DNA of 64,000 bases from Candidatus Nomurabacteria bacterium. GTDB lineage: Bacteria; Patescibacteriota; Saccharimonadia; Saccharimonadales; Saccharimonadaceae. Below are positions 42,174 to 51,675 of the stretch, piece after piece. How positions within the stretch are numbered: position 1 is the first letter of the stretch; each line of letters begins with the position of its first letter. The translations under genes and the position numbers were made by a program. Under the pieces are notes generated by a model, which saw only the letters and a program-made list of their open reading frames with translations, did no database searches and was not told the DNA's origin. Where the stretch lies: the NCBI GenBank assembly GCA_031262695.1, contig JAISHF010000001.1, positions 62,001 to 126,000 on the forward strand. The letters run 5' to 3'.

Positions 42174-43141
42174 TATTCTTCCTCCTCGGTGGTTGGCGCG
42201 GCGGCAAACCAGTTATTGTTGATTTGCAAGTAGGAGTCGGTGACGGTTTGGCGCGGGATGCCAAGCACGCGGACAAAACGGTGTTGCATATTGAGGGCGC
42301 CGGGGTCAATGTCAAAGGACATTTTGAAGCGGAGGGTTGGCGCGCCGCCCGAGTTGACTTCTAGGGTTGGGAGTTCGTCGTCGGCGACTGATTCGTCGGG
42401 GATTAATTTACAACTACTAGTTACGCCGTCGGGGAGCAAACACTGTGATTCAAATTTGAAGCCGTTATAATCACGACCGTCGCGATAAATGCGGATTTCA
42501 CTGCCATCTTGGGCGCGGGTGATGCCATAAATGATGCCACGAGTTGGGCTGTCGGCCTCGGTGTCAATATCTTCGCGCTCTACTTGGATTTCGTTGCCGT
42601 CGGGACCAGTGTAATAGCCGTAATCATAATAGAGCCGCTCCATTGTGGCTTTAAGAGCGTTTAGGGCCTCGTAACTATATATACTTTGGGCGTCAAAGGA
42701 AACGCGATAAGAAGTAACATTATAGTTAAGCTCAGTGAATTGAATGGTTGGCTCGCCAGTTTGTGGGTGGCGCGGCACAACATCCGAAACAATGCCAAGA
42801 ACGCGCGAGAAAACGGATTTTTGCTGGCCGATTTCGCCGAGTTCTTTTAATTGGTTTTGGATAGTAAGGTAATATTGGAGGTCGTATTTGTCGTCTTGGA
42901 CAAGACCTTGGAGCTTGGCGTGGTTTTCTTTGATTTGTTCGGTGCGGTTTGCGGTGATGGCTTTTTGCACGGCAAAAGTGGTGCCAAAAATGGCAAGCAA
43001 AATACCACAGGTGGCACCGACCAAAATGCAGCCTGCAATCACGAGGTTGCGGATTTTCTGAGTGCGGAGGGCGTCGCGTTTGATTTGTGGGACGAGGTTG
43101 ATTTCAAACAGGCCGTTGCCTTGCGGTGAATTATTTTGCAT
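42173..43141 (-). CDS. pilN: PilN-like pilus alignment protein
   Basis: 322 aa. The N-terminal FEINLVPQIKRDALR is the PilN motif that docks onto PilM, followed by a helix (VIAGCILVGATCGILLAIFG), a coiled coil (ANRTEQIKENHAKLQGLVQD) and an outside domain. It is longer than typical PilN (about 200 aa) owing to an acidic insert around residues 180-270. Coupled to pilM and pilO by one-base overlaps. Confidence 0.78.
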   Translation of the reverse strand: MQNNSPQGNGLFEINLVPQIKRDALRTQKIRNLVIAGCILVGATCGILLAIFGTTFAVQKAITANRTEQIKENHAKLQGLVQDDKYDLQYYLTIQNQLKELGEIGQQKSVFSRVLGIVSDVVPRHPQTGEPTIQFTELNYNVTSYRVSFDAQSIYSYEALNALKATMERLYYDYGYYTGPDGNEIQVEREDIDTEADSPTRGIIYGITRAQDGSEIRIYRDGRDYNGFKFESQCLLPDGVTSSCKLIPDESVADDELPTLEVNSGGAPTLRFKMSFDIDPGALNMQHRFVRVLGIPRQTVTDSYLQINNNWFAAAPTTEEEE

Positions 43142-44325
43142 TATTTGGCACCTCCACCTGGGTTGGTCGGGTCTTTGGCGCCGTCAAGCAATTTTTGGCC
43201 CGCAATGGCTGCCTTTTCGCCGACGGTTTGGGTGAAGTTGAGGAGTTTGAGCCATTTGCTTGGTTCGATGTATGGGGCGACATCGTTGGTGCGTTCGGCA
43301 AGGCCGAGCACGACCGAGAATTCGGTAGCGACAGTGCGGAGGGCGTCACGATATTCGGGCGGAACGGCGACTTTGCGCCACGGGTTCGCGGCGTCAACGG
43401 GCATTTTAAGGCGGCCAGAAATATAGTCTAGCATTAGTGGCACGGATTCGCCGTAGTTCGCGACAATCGCACCGCCGATTGGCACGGTTGGGTAGTTAGT
43501 GTTGAAGGTGCGGACGACTTTGGCAAGTTCGTAAACGAAGGTGTCTAGCGCGGCGTTGATAGCGATGAAGATTTTGCCGTCTAGTTTGTCTTGGGCGAGG
43601 CCAAATTTGAGGAGGAATTGGCGGGCTTGGTCTTCTTTGATAGAGAGGGAGGTGCTAGCGACTTTGACGAGGTCGCGGAGGCCGAGCGGGACAGAGCGGA
43701 GGAGGCGCGGCGCGCCGTAATAATAGACGGCGATGTCAGTGGTGGCCTCACCGTAGTCGACGATTAGGCGGGCATCGGTGGCCTCAAATGGGTAGAGGGC
43801 GCGGCACATGGCGATAACTTCGGGCTCGGCGGCATAGACATTGAAGCCGGCATCCTCAAAGAGGTCAAGGCGGCTCTCGGCAAAGGCGCTGGTGGTGCTA
43901 GAAAGTAAGATGTCAATATTTTCGGGGTCGCTCGGGATAGAGCCGAGGTTTTTCCAGTCAACTTCGGCGTCAGAGAGGGCGGTCGGGACAAGGCTATCTA
44001 GTTGATACATCATGGTTTTTTTGAGGTCAGCGTCGTCTTGGGTAGGGACTTTGATAATACTAGTGAAGGCCTTGCTGCTAGGGAGACCGAGGACGCAATT
44101 TTTGGTGACGATGCCAGATTGTTCAACCAGCATTTTGACCGTAGCCATAAAGGCTTGGCGGCCAGCGTTGGAGTCGTCTTGCACAAGTCCCTCGGCGATT
44201 GGCACATAACCGAAGTGTTTGAGCGTCCAGCCAGAGTGCAGGCTGCCCGTGAGTTCGGCAACGCGAAGGCTGTTCGTGCCGATATCTATTGCGAAAAATT
44301 CGCCCAACCCGTTAATTAAACTCAT
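43141..44325 (-). CDS. pilM: Pilus assembly ATPase-fold protein PilM
   Basis: 394 aa, actin/FtsA fold. FFAIDIGTNSLRVAELTG is the phosphate-1 motif, LPSSKAFTSIIKVP and MMYQLDSLVP the PilM-specific region, and PIGGAIVANYGESVP the adenosine motif. Cytoplasmic partner of PilN. First gene of the pilus operon; ATG is 8 nt behind TATAAT (44334-44339). Confidence 0.9.
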   Translation of the reverse strand: MSLINGLGEFFAIDIGTNSLRVAELTGSLHSGWTLKHFGYVPIAEGLVQDDSNAGRQAFMATVKMLVEQSGIVTKNCVLGLPSSKAFTSIIKVPTQDDADLKKTMMYQLDSLVPTALSDAEVDWKNLGSIPSDPENIDILLSSTTSAFAESRLDLFEDAGFNVYAAEPEVIAMCRALYPFEATDARLIVDYGEATTDIAVYYYGAPRLLRSVPLGLRDLVKVASTSLSIKEDQARQFLLKFGLAQDKLDGKIFIAINAALDTFVYELAKVVRTFNTNYPTVPIGGAIVANYGESVPLMLDYISGRLKMPVDAANPWRKVAVPPEYRDALRTVATEFSVVLGLAERTNDVAPYIEPSKWLKLLNFTQTVGEKAAIAGQKLLDGAKDPTNPGGGAK

Positions 44326-44363
44326 ACATATATATTATACCACAAGCGTAAACGGCGTAAATA

Positions 44364-44392
44364 TTGACTTTTAAGCATAAGTGTGATATAAT
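44364..44392 (+). promoter_or_regulatory. Strong promoter upstream of tRNA-Met
   Basis: TTGACT (44364-44369), 17-nt spacer ending TGTGA, TATAAT (44387-44392). It directs transcription towards tRNA-Met about 84 nt downstream. The rest of the gap 44326-44475 shows only G/T-rich sequence and a second weak TATGAT at 44463-44468. Confidence 0.7.
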
Positions 44393-44475
44393 GGTGGGTA
44401 AGGGGGCTTTTCTGTGCTTGCGGTTTTGGGTGTTAGACTGGCGTTTGAGGGGTGTTTGTGGTATGATTTAGATGT

Positions 44476-44551
44476 GGGGGCGTAGCTCAGGGGTTAGAGC
44501 AGCCGGCTCATAACCAGTTGGTCGTTGGTTCAAATCCAACCGCCCCCACCA
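44476..44551 (+). tRNA. tRNA-Met-type, anticodon CAT
   Basis: Acceptor GGGGGCG/CGCCCCC, D arm GCTC/GAGC, anticodon loop CTCATAA on stem GCCGG/CCAGT (one C-A mismatch), T arm GTTGG/CCAAC, encoded CCA. G1-C72 pairs, so it is not the initiator; elongator Met or lysidine-modified Ile are both possible. The foreign island begins directly after it. Confidence 0.92.
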
Positions 44552-44565
44552 ATGCCGCCTTACTC

Positions 44566-44596
44566 AAACCAAGGTCCAAAAGATCTTGGTTTTTTG
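44566..44596 (+). terminator. Terminator of tRNA-Met
   Basis: AAACCAAG (44566-44573) pairs with CTTGGTTT (44585-44592), followed by a run of T. Confidence 0.85.
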
Positions 44597-44663
44597 GGCT
44601 TAAATCCCGAAATGGAGACCAGAGATGGTCTATATTTTTGTTGCCTTGTGATAATATGGAAGC

Positions 44664-44909
44664 ATGGCAAAAGTAAGAACCGGCATGTTCGGAAACAAAA
44701 TAGTCTATAACGACGACGGCACAAAAGTAACTCTCCGACAGGGCCTATTCACCGGTAACTACACTCTAAAGAAGGATAGAAAAACCACCGGCTCCGTTCG
44801 AGTTGGATTCCTTGGAAACTACAAAGTCAGAGAACGTGGCAAAGATACAAAAACCGTAAAGCGAAGCTTTGGGGCTAACCAATTCGCTTTAGAGAACAAC
44901 GTAAATTAG
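44664..44909 (+). CDS. Small basic beta-rich protein at the island's left end
   Basis: 81 aa, basic. Three related segments (RTGMFGNKIVYNDDG, RQGLFTGNYTLKKDRK, RVGFLGNYKVRERGKD) share a GxFxGNYxxxxR-type pattern, suggesting an internal beta-hairpin repeat. No family recognised. ATG is 6 nt behind TAATAT (44652-44657). It is the first gene of the compositionally distinct island and precedes the helicase gene by 19 nt. Confidence 0.55.
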   Translation: MAKVRTGMFGNKIVYNDDGTKVTLRQGLFTGNYTLKKDRKTTGSVRVGFLGNYKVRERGKDTKTVKRSFGANQFALENNVN

Positions 44910-44928
44910 TGGTATAATGTAGACATAT

Positions 44929-47900
44929 ATGCCATTAAACATTTTCAAAGGCCACCAAGAAACGAGCGATGCGCCAAAACTCCTCGATAATATCCAAAGT
45001 AGAGCTATTGACGATCTCTCCCAAACTCTTCGGCATAATAGCCGTGTTTGTATCGCTGCCGCAAGCTTCTCGATTTACGCATATGAAGCCTTGAAAAAAG
45101 AACTAAAAAACATCGACGAGCTCAGATTTCTATTCACGCACGAAGCCTTCACGGCTGAAAAAACCAAAAAAGAAGCCCGTGAGTTCTACATCCCGCGTCT
45201 TGACTCCGAACGAAGCCTTTATGGGACCGACTTTGAAATCAAACTCCGAAACGAACTGAACCAACAAGCTATCGCAAAAGAATGCGCCGCATGGATTAAG
45301 AAAAAAGCCCGCTTCCGCGCCAACGTTAGTCAAGATTTTATTAGCCCTTTGATGGTCGTAGAAAACGGTGACGAAAAAATCGCCTATAATCCATTTAACA
45401 ACTTCACGACCGCCGAACTCGGACTCGACCGTGGCCACAACGCCTACTCGACAACCACGAAACTCTTCGCCCCTCAGTCGAAGCAGCTCCTGGATAACTT
45501 CAATTCCGTCTGGAGTGATGAGGATAAACTAACCGAAGTAACTGACCAAGTCCTAGATAGTATCACCGCCGCTTATAAAGAAAACTCCCCCGAACTTATA
45601 TATTACCTCGCCCTATATAACATCTTCTCCGAATTTCTCGAAGACCTAAACGCTGACTTCCTCCCGAACGAAGCCACTGGTTTCAAAAACTCAAAAATAT
45701 GGGGCATGCTCTATAATTTCCAAAAAGATGCCGTTCTCGGCTGTATCTCAAAGCTTGAAAAACATGGCGGGTGCATCCTCGCCGACTCAGTAGGCTTGGG
45801 AAAAACTTTCTCCGCCCTCGGCGTTATAAAATACTACGAATCCCGCAACAAAACCGTCCTCGTCCTCTGTCCGAAACGCCTCGAACAAAACTGGCGAACC
45901 TACAAACATAATTATAAAAACAACCAACTCGCCGATGACCGTCTTCGTTATGATGTCTTGTTCCATACCGACCTCGACCGCGACCGCGGCATGAGCGGCG
46001 ACATCGACCTCTCGATGATAAACTGGGGAAATTATGACCTCGTCGTCATCGATGAAAGCCACAACTTCCGAAACGGCGAACATTCGACCCATAAAAAAGA
46101 CGAAGACTATGAGAATCGCTACCAAAAACTCCTCCACAAAATCATCCAAAAAGGCGTAAAAACGAAAGTCCTAATGCTCTCCGCAACCCCAGTGAATATC
46201 GGCTTTGATGACCTAAAAAACCAACTAAAAATCGCCGCCGAAGGTGACTTAGCAACTCTCGGGGACACGCTAAAAACCGATAATCCGATCGATATCATTT
46301 TCAAAAACGCCAACGCCGCCTTTAACGCATGGAGCGAGCTCCTGCCGGCCGAACGCACGACCGAAAAACTCCTAGCTAGTCTCTCTTTTGACTTTTTCGA
46401 ACTCCTCGATTCCGTTACTATAGCCCGAAGCCGCAAACATATCGAAACATATTACAAAGACCCGAACCTCGGCAATTTCCCGACCCGCTTAAAGCCGAAG
46501 AACCCCCGCCCAGAGCTTACGGACATTGACGGAATTGACTACAACACTCTTTTCAAATACATAGACGCACTGAACCTCGACATCTACACCCCCCTAAAAT
46601 ACGTCTACCCCTCAAAACTCGAAAAATATATAAACATGGAAAATAACAGCGCCGCAAAAACCTACCTCAACCGCGAACAAGGCCGAAACGCCCTCATGAC
46701 GACGAATCTCCTAAAACGCGCCGAAAGCTCAATCTACGCCTTCCGCCTAACTTCCCAAAAAATCTACGACCTTATAAACAATACCCTCGACTCGATTGAG
46801 AAGTTCGAACAAGGACGAGGAGGAAACGAAACATTTGACGACGAAACCACTTTTGCCGAAGGCGACGAAGAAGATTTCGCCGTCGGTAAAAAGTTCAAAA
46901 TCGCCCTCGAAGATATCGATTACGTAGCATGGCGCGAAAAACTTGAATCAGACAAAAAAGTCCTCGACGAAATGCTCGAAACTACCAAAAAAATCACCCC
47001 CGACCACGACTCGAAACTAAAAGATCTAAAAAGGACGATAAAGAACAAAATCGAAAACCCAATCAACGGCAACAACAAAAAAATCCTCATTTTCACCGCC
47101 TTCGCCGACACCGCCGACTACCTCTACGAAAACCTAAAAGACCCGCTATTCGACAATTTTAATCTAAACTCCGCAAAAGTCACCGGAACGAAGACCCCCG
47201 AAACGACCATAAACTTGAGGAGCCGCGACTTTAACGAAATCCTAACTAATTTTAGTCCAAAAAGCAAAGACAAATCCGCCCTTTACGCCGATCGAAAAGA
47301 AGTCCCCGAAGACATAGATATTCTCGTCGCCACTGACTGTATTTCCGAAGGTCAGAACCTCCAAGATTGCGACTACCTCATAAACTACGACATCCACTGG
47401 AACCCCGTCCGCATCATCCAACGCTTCGGTCGAATTGACCGCATCGGAAGTAAAAACAAAGAAATCCAGCTCGTGAATTTCTGGCCAAACATCACCCTCG
47501 ATGACTACATAAACTTGAAAGCCCGTGTCGAAAACCGCATGAAACTTGTCTCGATAACGGCAACCGGCGAAAACACCCTCGAAAACTCCGATCCAGACCT
47601 CGAATATCGTAAATCCCAACTCAAAAAGCTCCAAGACGAAGTTGTAGATATTGAAGAAATGTCAGGCGGCGTAAATATCATGGACCTCGGGCTAAACGAA
47701 TTCCACCTCGACCTTCAATCCTTACTTAAAAAATACGGCGAAGCCGACAATATGCCTCACGGCATCCACGCCGTTGCCGCGAATGGAAAAGATGAGCCTA
47801 GTGGCGTCATCTTCGTTCTGAAAAACCTCAACCAAGGCGTAAATATTGACCACCAAAATCGTCTCCACCCTTTCTATCTCGTCTACCTAAAAAATAACGG

Positions 47901-48198
47901 CGAAGTCATAACGAACCACCTAAACCCAAAAGACCTCTTAGACAAATTCAAGCACCTCTGCATGAATACCGATACGCCTATAAAACCTCTTCTCGCCGAG
48001 TTTAACGAAGAAACCGAGGACGGTAAAAACATGAAAAAATATTCCGACCTCCTCGCCCGCGCCATCGAGTCAATTATCACCGTAAAATCCGAAACCGACA
48101 TCGATTCGCTCTTTTCGGCAGGAGAGACCTCCGCGTTAGAGAACCCCATCAAAGGCCTCGGCGACTTCGAACTAATCAATTTCTTGGTAGTAAAATGA
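44929..48198 (+). CDS. PLD-like/SNF2-type helicase, defence-associated
   Basis: 1089 aa. Residues 1-190 resemble a phospholipase-D-like domain (VCIAAASFSIYAYEALKKEL) without a clear HxK. The helicase core has ILADSVGLGKTFSALG (motif I, near 285), LVVIDESHNFRN (II), LMLSATPVN (III), DILVATDCISEGQNLQDCD (V) and IIQRFGRIDRIGS (VI, near 830). An acidic insert around 625-660 separates the lobes. Such proteins are translocases in restriction-like systems. TATAAT is 10 nt before the ATG; it overlaps the DUF4391 gene by 4 nt, tying the two together. Confidence 0.85.
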   Translation: MPLNIFKGHQETSDAPKLLDNIQSRAIDDLSQTLRHNSRVCIAAASFSIYAYEALKKELKNIDELRFLFTHEAFTAEKTKKEAREFYIPRLDSERSLYGTDFEIKLRNELNQQAIAKECAAWIKKKARFRANVSQDFISPLMVVENGDEKIAYNPFNNFTTAELGLDRGHNAYSTTTKLFAPQSKQLLDNFNSVWSDEDKLTEVTDQVLDSITAAYKENSPELIYYLALYNIFSEFLEDLNADFLPNEATGFKNSKIWGMLYNFQKDAVLGCISKLEKHGGCILADSVGLGKTFSALGVIKYYESRNKTVLVLCPKRLEQNWRTYKHNYKNNQLADDRLRYDVLFHTDLDRDRGMSGDIDLSMINWGNYDLVVIDESHNFRNGEHSTHKKDEDYENRYQKLLHKIIQKGVKTKVLMLSATPVNIGFDDLKNQLKIAAEGDLATLGDTLKTDNPIDIIFKNANAAFNAWSELLPAERTTEKLLASLSFDFFELLDSVTIARSRKHIETYYKDPNLGNFPTRLKPKNPRPELTDIDGIDYNTLFKYIDALNLDIYTPLKYVYPSKLEKYINMENNSAAKTYLNREQGRNALMTTNLLKRAESSIYAFRLTSQKIYDLINNTLDSIEKFEQGRGGNETFDDETTFAEGDEEDFAVGKKFKIALEDIDYVAWREKLESDKKVLDEMLETTKKITPDHDSKLKDLKRTIKNKIENPINGNNKKILIFTAFADTADYLYENLKDPLFDNFNLNSAKVTGTKTPETTINLRSRDFNEILTNFSPKSKDKSALYADRKEVPEDIDILVATDCISEGQNLQDCDYLINYDIHWNPVRIIQRFGRIDRIGSKNKEIQLVNFWPNITLDDYINLKARVENRMKLVSITATGENTLENSDPDLEYRKSQLKKLQDEVVDIEEMSGGVNIMDLGLNEFHLDLQSLLKKYGEADNMPHGIHAVAANGKDEPSGVIFVLKNLNQGVNIDHQNRLHPFYLVYLKNNGEVITNHLNPKDLLDKFKHLCMNTDTPIKPLLAEFNEETEDGKNMKKYSDLLARAIESIITVKSETDIDSLFSAGETSALENPIKGLGDFELINFLVVK

Positions 48199-48818
48199 TC
48201 GAGCTTCCCGCCTCAACTATCGTCAACCGCTTCGTCCCAAAAGAATCCTTCTATAAACACGCCGCTTTCACCCCAAAACTTCGTGAAATCTTTACGGACG
48301 AAATCGAAAAAATCACCTGGACGCACAAAATCTCCCCGGCCACTCTCCCAGTAGAATCCTCCCCCGACTACCCCGAAATCGACATCTTCCATATAAAACT
48401 TAAAACTTCCGACTTAAACCAAAAAGCCATAGAACTAATCGACAAAAACATCCCCCGTCCAGTCCTATTTATCCTGGAGCGTCCGACTGGCTACAAAAAA
48501 GCGATAATCGCCGCAAAATCCGGCAAAACCATCAACCACCACTTCGCCTCCGACTGGGCAAAAGAACAAAAAATCGCCCCAACAGGGCGAACGATGAAAG
48601 CACTCTATCTCTCAATTATATCACACCTTGACGAAAAAGTCAATATCCAAGGCGAAACCACCCCTGAAAAAGAGATAGAAAACGCCAAACTCCGAAAAGA
48701 ACTAGAAGCAAAAATAGCGAAACTAACCACCGAAATCGCCAAAGAACCCGCCATAAACAAACGCCAATCCCTCGCCAAGAAGCGCCACGAACTAGAACAA
48801 AAACTCCAGACTCTCTGA
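48195..48818 (+). CDS. DUF4391-type protein, helicase partner
   Basis: 207 aa. IELPASTIVNRFVPKESFYKHA, TWTHKISPATLPV, EIDIFHIKLKT and PVLFILERPTGYKKAIIAAKS are typical of DUF4391, often found beside helicases of restriction-like loci. The C-terminal 60 residues form a charged coiled coil (KEIENAKLRKELEAKIAKLT). Function unknown; probably an accessory subunit of the helicase or Mod-Res complex. Coupled to the helicase gene (ATGA) and followed by a hairpin. Confidence 0.75.
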   Translation: MIELPASTIVNRFVPKESFYKHAAFTPKLREIFTDEIEKITWTHKISPATLPVESSPDYPEIDIFHIKLKTSDLNQKAIELIDKNIPRPVLFILERPTGYKKAIIAAKSGKTINHHFASDWAKEQKIAPTGRTMKALYLSIISHLDEKVNIQGETTPEKEIENAKLRKELEAKIAKLTTEIAKEPAINKRQSLAKKRHELEQKLQTL

Positions 48819-48827
48819 CCATTTCGT

Positions 48828-48853
48828 TGGTCTCGACGAAATGGTATTCCCTC
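48828..48853 (+). terminator. Inverted repeat after the helicase/DUF4391 pair
   Basis: CCATTTCGT (48828-48836) is followed after 8 nt by ACGAAATGG (48845-48853). There is no T run, so it may be a partial terminator or an operator before dinD. Confidence 0.45.
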
Positions 48854-48895
48854 CTGAAAATATGATATACTTATCATAAGAAAAGGAGGTAAGCG

Positions 48896-49759
48896 ATGGG
48901 AGAAAAAGAAATAGTATTATTCGAGACTATAAAACATACAAACGAAAAAGGCGAGTCCATCTGGAGCGCCCGCGAGCTCATGTCTTACCTCGGCTACGAT
49001 CGTTGGGAGAACTTCGAAAAGGCCATTCTTCGCGCGATGGATTCGTTTCAGTCAAGCAAAGCGAAAGAGTATTTAAGCATAAGCGAGCAGTTTCGTAAAG
49101 TCACGAAACAGCTCGAAAAGAAGAATCAGCATGGCGCATATACTATTTCCGTATCTGATTACGAATTAACGTATTACGCATGCTCTCTTATCGCCCAAAA
49201 CGGCGATGTCTCAAAACCCGAGATTGCAAACGCCCAAAGTTATTTCATAATCCAGACCTTCCGCCAAGAACAGCTTGACCATATGACCGACGAAGAACGT
49301 CGCCTCTATACTCGCCAGCAAGTCACCCAAGAAGACAAAAAGCTATTTGATGCAGCAAAAGCCCATGGTGTCGAAAAATATGGAACATTTTACGATGCTG
49401 GCTACCTCGGTCTTTATGGTATGCGTTCAAAAGAAATCCGCCAGAAAAAACAACTCGGAAAAGATAAAGTTCTTGATCGTGCAGGCGCAACGGAACTTGC
49501 CGCCAACCTTTTCCGTATAACTCAAACTCAAGATAAACTAAAAAATGAATTTGAAAAAGGTAACTGCCTTGGCGACTCCGCCTCTACAAAAACACATTTC
49601 GATGTCGGTCAGGAAGTCCGGAAAACTATCGAAAAAATTGGCGGAACTATGCCCGAGGAACTCCCGCCCGAAACGGAGCACATAAAAACCCTCGAAAAAC
49701 GCCTCCACCCGAAACAACTTAAAGGCGTAGCATCAAAGAAACTAAAGGAGAAAAACTAA
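48896..49759 (+). CDS. dinD: DinD-like protein (DNA damage-inducible protein D)
   Basis: 287 aa. A BRO-N-like start (WSARELMSYLGYDRWENFEKAI) is followed by the DinD signature FRKVTKQLEKKNQ, DYELTYYACSLIAQNGD and KPEIANAQSYFIIQTFRQE, and a C-terminal helical region. DinD relatives affect RecA filaments in E. coli; in islands they often accompany restriction genes. A strong AAAAGGAGG ribosome site precedes the ATG, and a TGATATACT box lies at 48861-48869. The stop overlaps the mod start. Confidence 0.88.
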   Translation: MGEKEIVLFETIKHTNEKGESIWSARELMSYLGYDRWENFEKAILRAMDSFQSSKAKEYLSISEQFRKVTKQLEKKNQHGAYTISVSDYELTYYACSLIAQNGDVSKPEIANAQSYFIIQTFRQEQLDHMTDEERRLYTRQQVTQEDKKLFDAAKAHGVEKYGTFYDAGYLGLYGMRSKEIRQKKQLGKDKVLDRAGATELAANLFRITQTQDKLKNEFEKGNCLGDSASTKTHFDVGQEVRKTIEKIGGTMPEELPPETEHIKTLEKRLHPKQLKGVASKKLKEKN

Positions 49760-51675
49760 TGGACAATCAACCGTCATTGCGAGGAGCCGAAGGCGACGAA
49801 GCAATCCAGAAATTAAATATCGACACTCCGGTGTGTCATTCTGAACTTGTTTCAGAATCCATCGCGGAATTGAAAGACTATGTTGAACGCGCCGAAGACG
49901 CGAAAGAGCATTACGACTTTACTTGGCGCGGCAAAGCCGCCGCAATCGCCGAGGCCGCCATGCCCGTGAACAAAATCCTCCGCCCCGACCCCGAAAACTC
50001 CATTGACTTCAATAACACCGAAAACCTCTATATTGAGGGCGACAATTTGGACGCCCTAAAACTCCTCCAAGAATCCTACCTCGGCGCCGTCAAAATGATC
50101 TACATCGACCCGCCCTATAACACCGGCAAAGATTTCGTCTATCACGACAACTTCCACCAAACCGCCGAAGAATACGACGAAGAAACAGGGCGAATTGACG
50201 CCGAGGGCAACAAAAACTTCAAGAAAAACGATAAAACGAACGGCCGCTTCCACAGCGACTGGCTCTCCATGATGCTCCCCCGCCTCAAACTCGCGCGCAA
50301 CCTCCTCATGGACGACGGCGTCATCTTCATCAGCATCGACGACAACGAACAAGCCAACCTCAAACTCCTCTGTGATGAGGTTTTTGGGGAGGAGAATTTT
50401 CTAGCAACAATTTCAGTCGTAAATAATCTCAAAGGGCGTTCTGACGATGAATTTTATGCAACAGCCAGCGAGTACATGTTATGTTATGCTCGGAAAATTG
50501 ACCAAGCAGTTATAAATGGCTTTGAGTTACCAGAAAACATGCAAGAAGAATATAAGTTTAATGATGGAATTAGTAGGTATAAGGAAGTATCACTACAAAA
50601 AACTGGTAAAAGCAATCGCAGAATTGATCGTCCAAACATGTATTATGAAATATATTACAATCCAGAAACCAAAGAGTTCTTTGATAAACCAGAAAGCGGG
50701 GCGTTGGCGATTCTACCAACACCCATCAACGGAGTTGATGGGCGTTGGCGATGGGGCAAGGATACCTTCCGCAAAAACAAGGACACAGAGCTCGTAGCCC
50801 GCCAAGTCGGAGAAAACTGGCGAGTTTACGTTAAAATGCGAGATGTGGTAAATGGCGAACAGCGAAAGCTAAAACCAAAAACTGTCTGGATTGACCCGAA
50901 GTATGATACTGGAAACGGTGGGCGAGAGGTAAAAAATTTATTTGGCATTGCGAATTTATTTGAAAATCCAAAATCTGTCGATTTTCTTAAAGATGCAATT
51001 ACTGCTGGCTCCGACAAAGACGCCATCATCTGCGACTTCTTCTCCGGTTCGGGAACGACCGCCCACGCCGTGATGAAACTAAACACCGAAGACGGCGGCA
51101 ACCGCAAATTCATCCTCGTCCAACTCCCCGAGGAAACGCCCGAAAACTCCGAGGCAAAGAAAGCTGGTTACGCCACCATCCCCGAAATCGCCCGCGAACG
51201 CATCAAACGCGCCGGCGAGAAAATCACCACCGAAAACCCCGACTGGCACGGCGACGCCGGCTTCCGCCGACTTGTCATTGACAGCACCAACATCAAAGAC
51301 AACATTTTTGAGCCCGCCACCACCGAAAATCAAGCCTCGCTCCTTGACAAAGTAGAAAACACCAAACCTGACCGCACCGACCTCGACCTCCTCTTCGGCG
51401 TCCTCACCGCCGTCGCCTTGCCCTTGGGCAAAAAACTTGAAACCGCGTCCGCAAACGACACACCGTATTACCTCTACGACCACGACGGCGAACTAACCGG
51501 CGTCCTCGCTTGCTTCGCCCCGACTCTCTCCCGCGAAACCATCGAAGAATTCGCCCGCCTAAAACCCAACTTAGCCGTCTTCCGCGAATCCACCTTCCCG
51601 GACTCCGCGTCAAAAATCAACCTCACCCAAATCTTCAAAAACCTCTCCCCTGATACGAAAGTGCGCGTGATATGA
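49759..51675 (+). CDS. mod: Type III restriction-modification methyltransferase (Mod)
   Basis: 638 aa. Adenine-N6 methyltransferase of beta layout: MIYIDPPYNTGKDFVYHDNF (catalytic motif IV, near residue 117) comes before ICDFFSGSGTTAHAVMKL (SAM-binding motif I, near 420). Between them residues about 205-415 form the target-recognition region, whose codon use (A/T-ending) differs from the C-rich flanks, with switches near 50371 and 51006. Residues 5-34 are translated from two intergenic-type repeats. Works with Res at 52694. It overlaps dinD by one base and rhuM by 4 nt. Confidence 0.93.
   Translation: MDNQPSLRGAEGDEAIQKLNIDTPVCHSELVSESIAELKDYVERAEDAKEHYDFTWRGKAAAIAEAAMPVNKILRPDPENSIDFNNTENLYIEGDNLDALKLLQESYLGAVKMIYIDPPYNTGKDFVYHDNFHQTAEEYDEETGRIDAEGNKNFKKNDKTNGRFHSDWLSMMLPRLKLARNLLMDDGVIFISIDDNEQANLKLLCDEVFGEENFLATISVVNNLKGRSDDEFYATASEYMLCYARKIDQAVINGFELPENMQEEYKFNDGISRYKEVSLQKTGKSNRRIDRPNMYYEIYYNPETKEFFDKPESGALAILPTPINGVDGRWRWGKDTFRKNKDTELVARQVGENWRVYVKMRDVVNGEQRKLKPKTVWIDPKYDTGNGGREVKNLFGIANLFENPKSVDFLKDAITAGSDKDAIICDFFSGSGTTAHAVMKLNTEDGGNRKFILVQLPEETPENSEAKKAGYATIPEIARERIKRAGEKITTENPDWHGDAGFRRLVIDSTNIKDNIFEPATTENQASLLDKVENTKPDRTDLDLLFGVLTAVALPLGKKLETASANDTPYYLYDHDGELTGVLACFAPTLSRETIEEFARLKPNLAVFRESTFPDSASKINLTQIFKNLSPDTKVRVI
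49772..49809 (+). repeat. GTCATTGCGAGGAG-type palindromic repeat inside mod
   Basis: Begins CGTCATTGCGAGGAG and ends CGACGAAGCAATCCAG, a well-known intergenic repeat shape found in many bacteria. Here it is translated in frame as SLRGAEGDEAIQ. Confidence 0.75.
49832..49860 (+). repeat. GTCATTCTGAA-type palindromic repeat inside mod
   Basis: ATTCTGAA and TTCAGAAT arms around CTTGT; the second common intergenic repeat type, translated as CHSELVSESI directly before the conserved Mod sequence. Confidence 0.75.

Noticed and set aside
37211-44386. TAAGCATAAGTGT at 37211 and 44371 as a regulatory repeat
   Set aside because: Only two copies; the second is simply the spacer of a strong promoter, so no common function can be argued.
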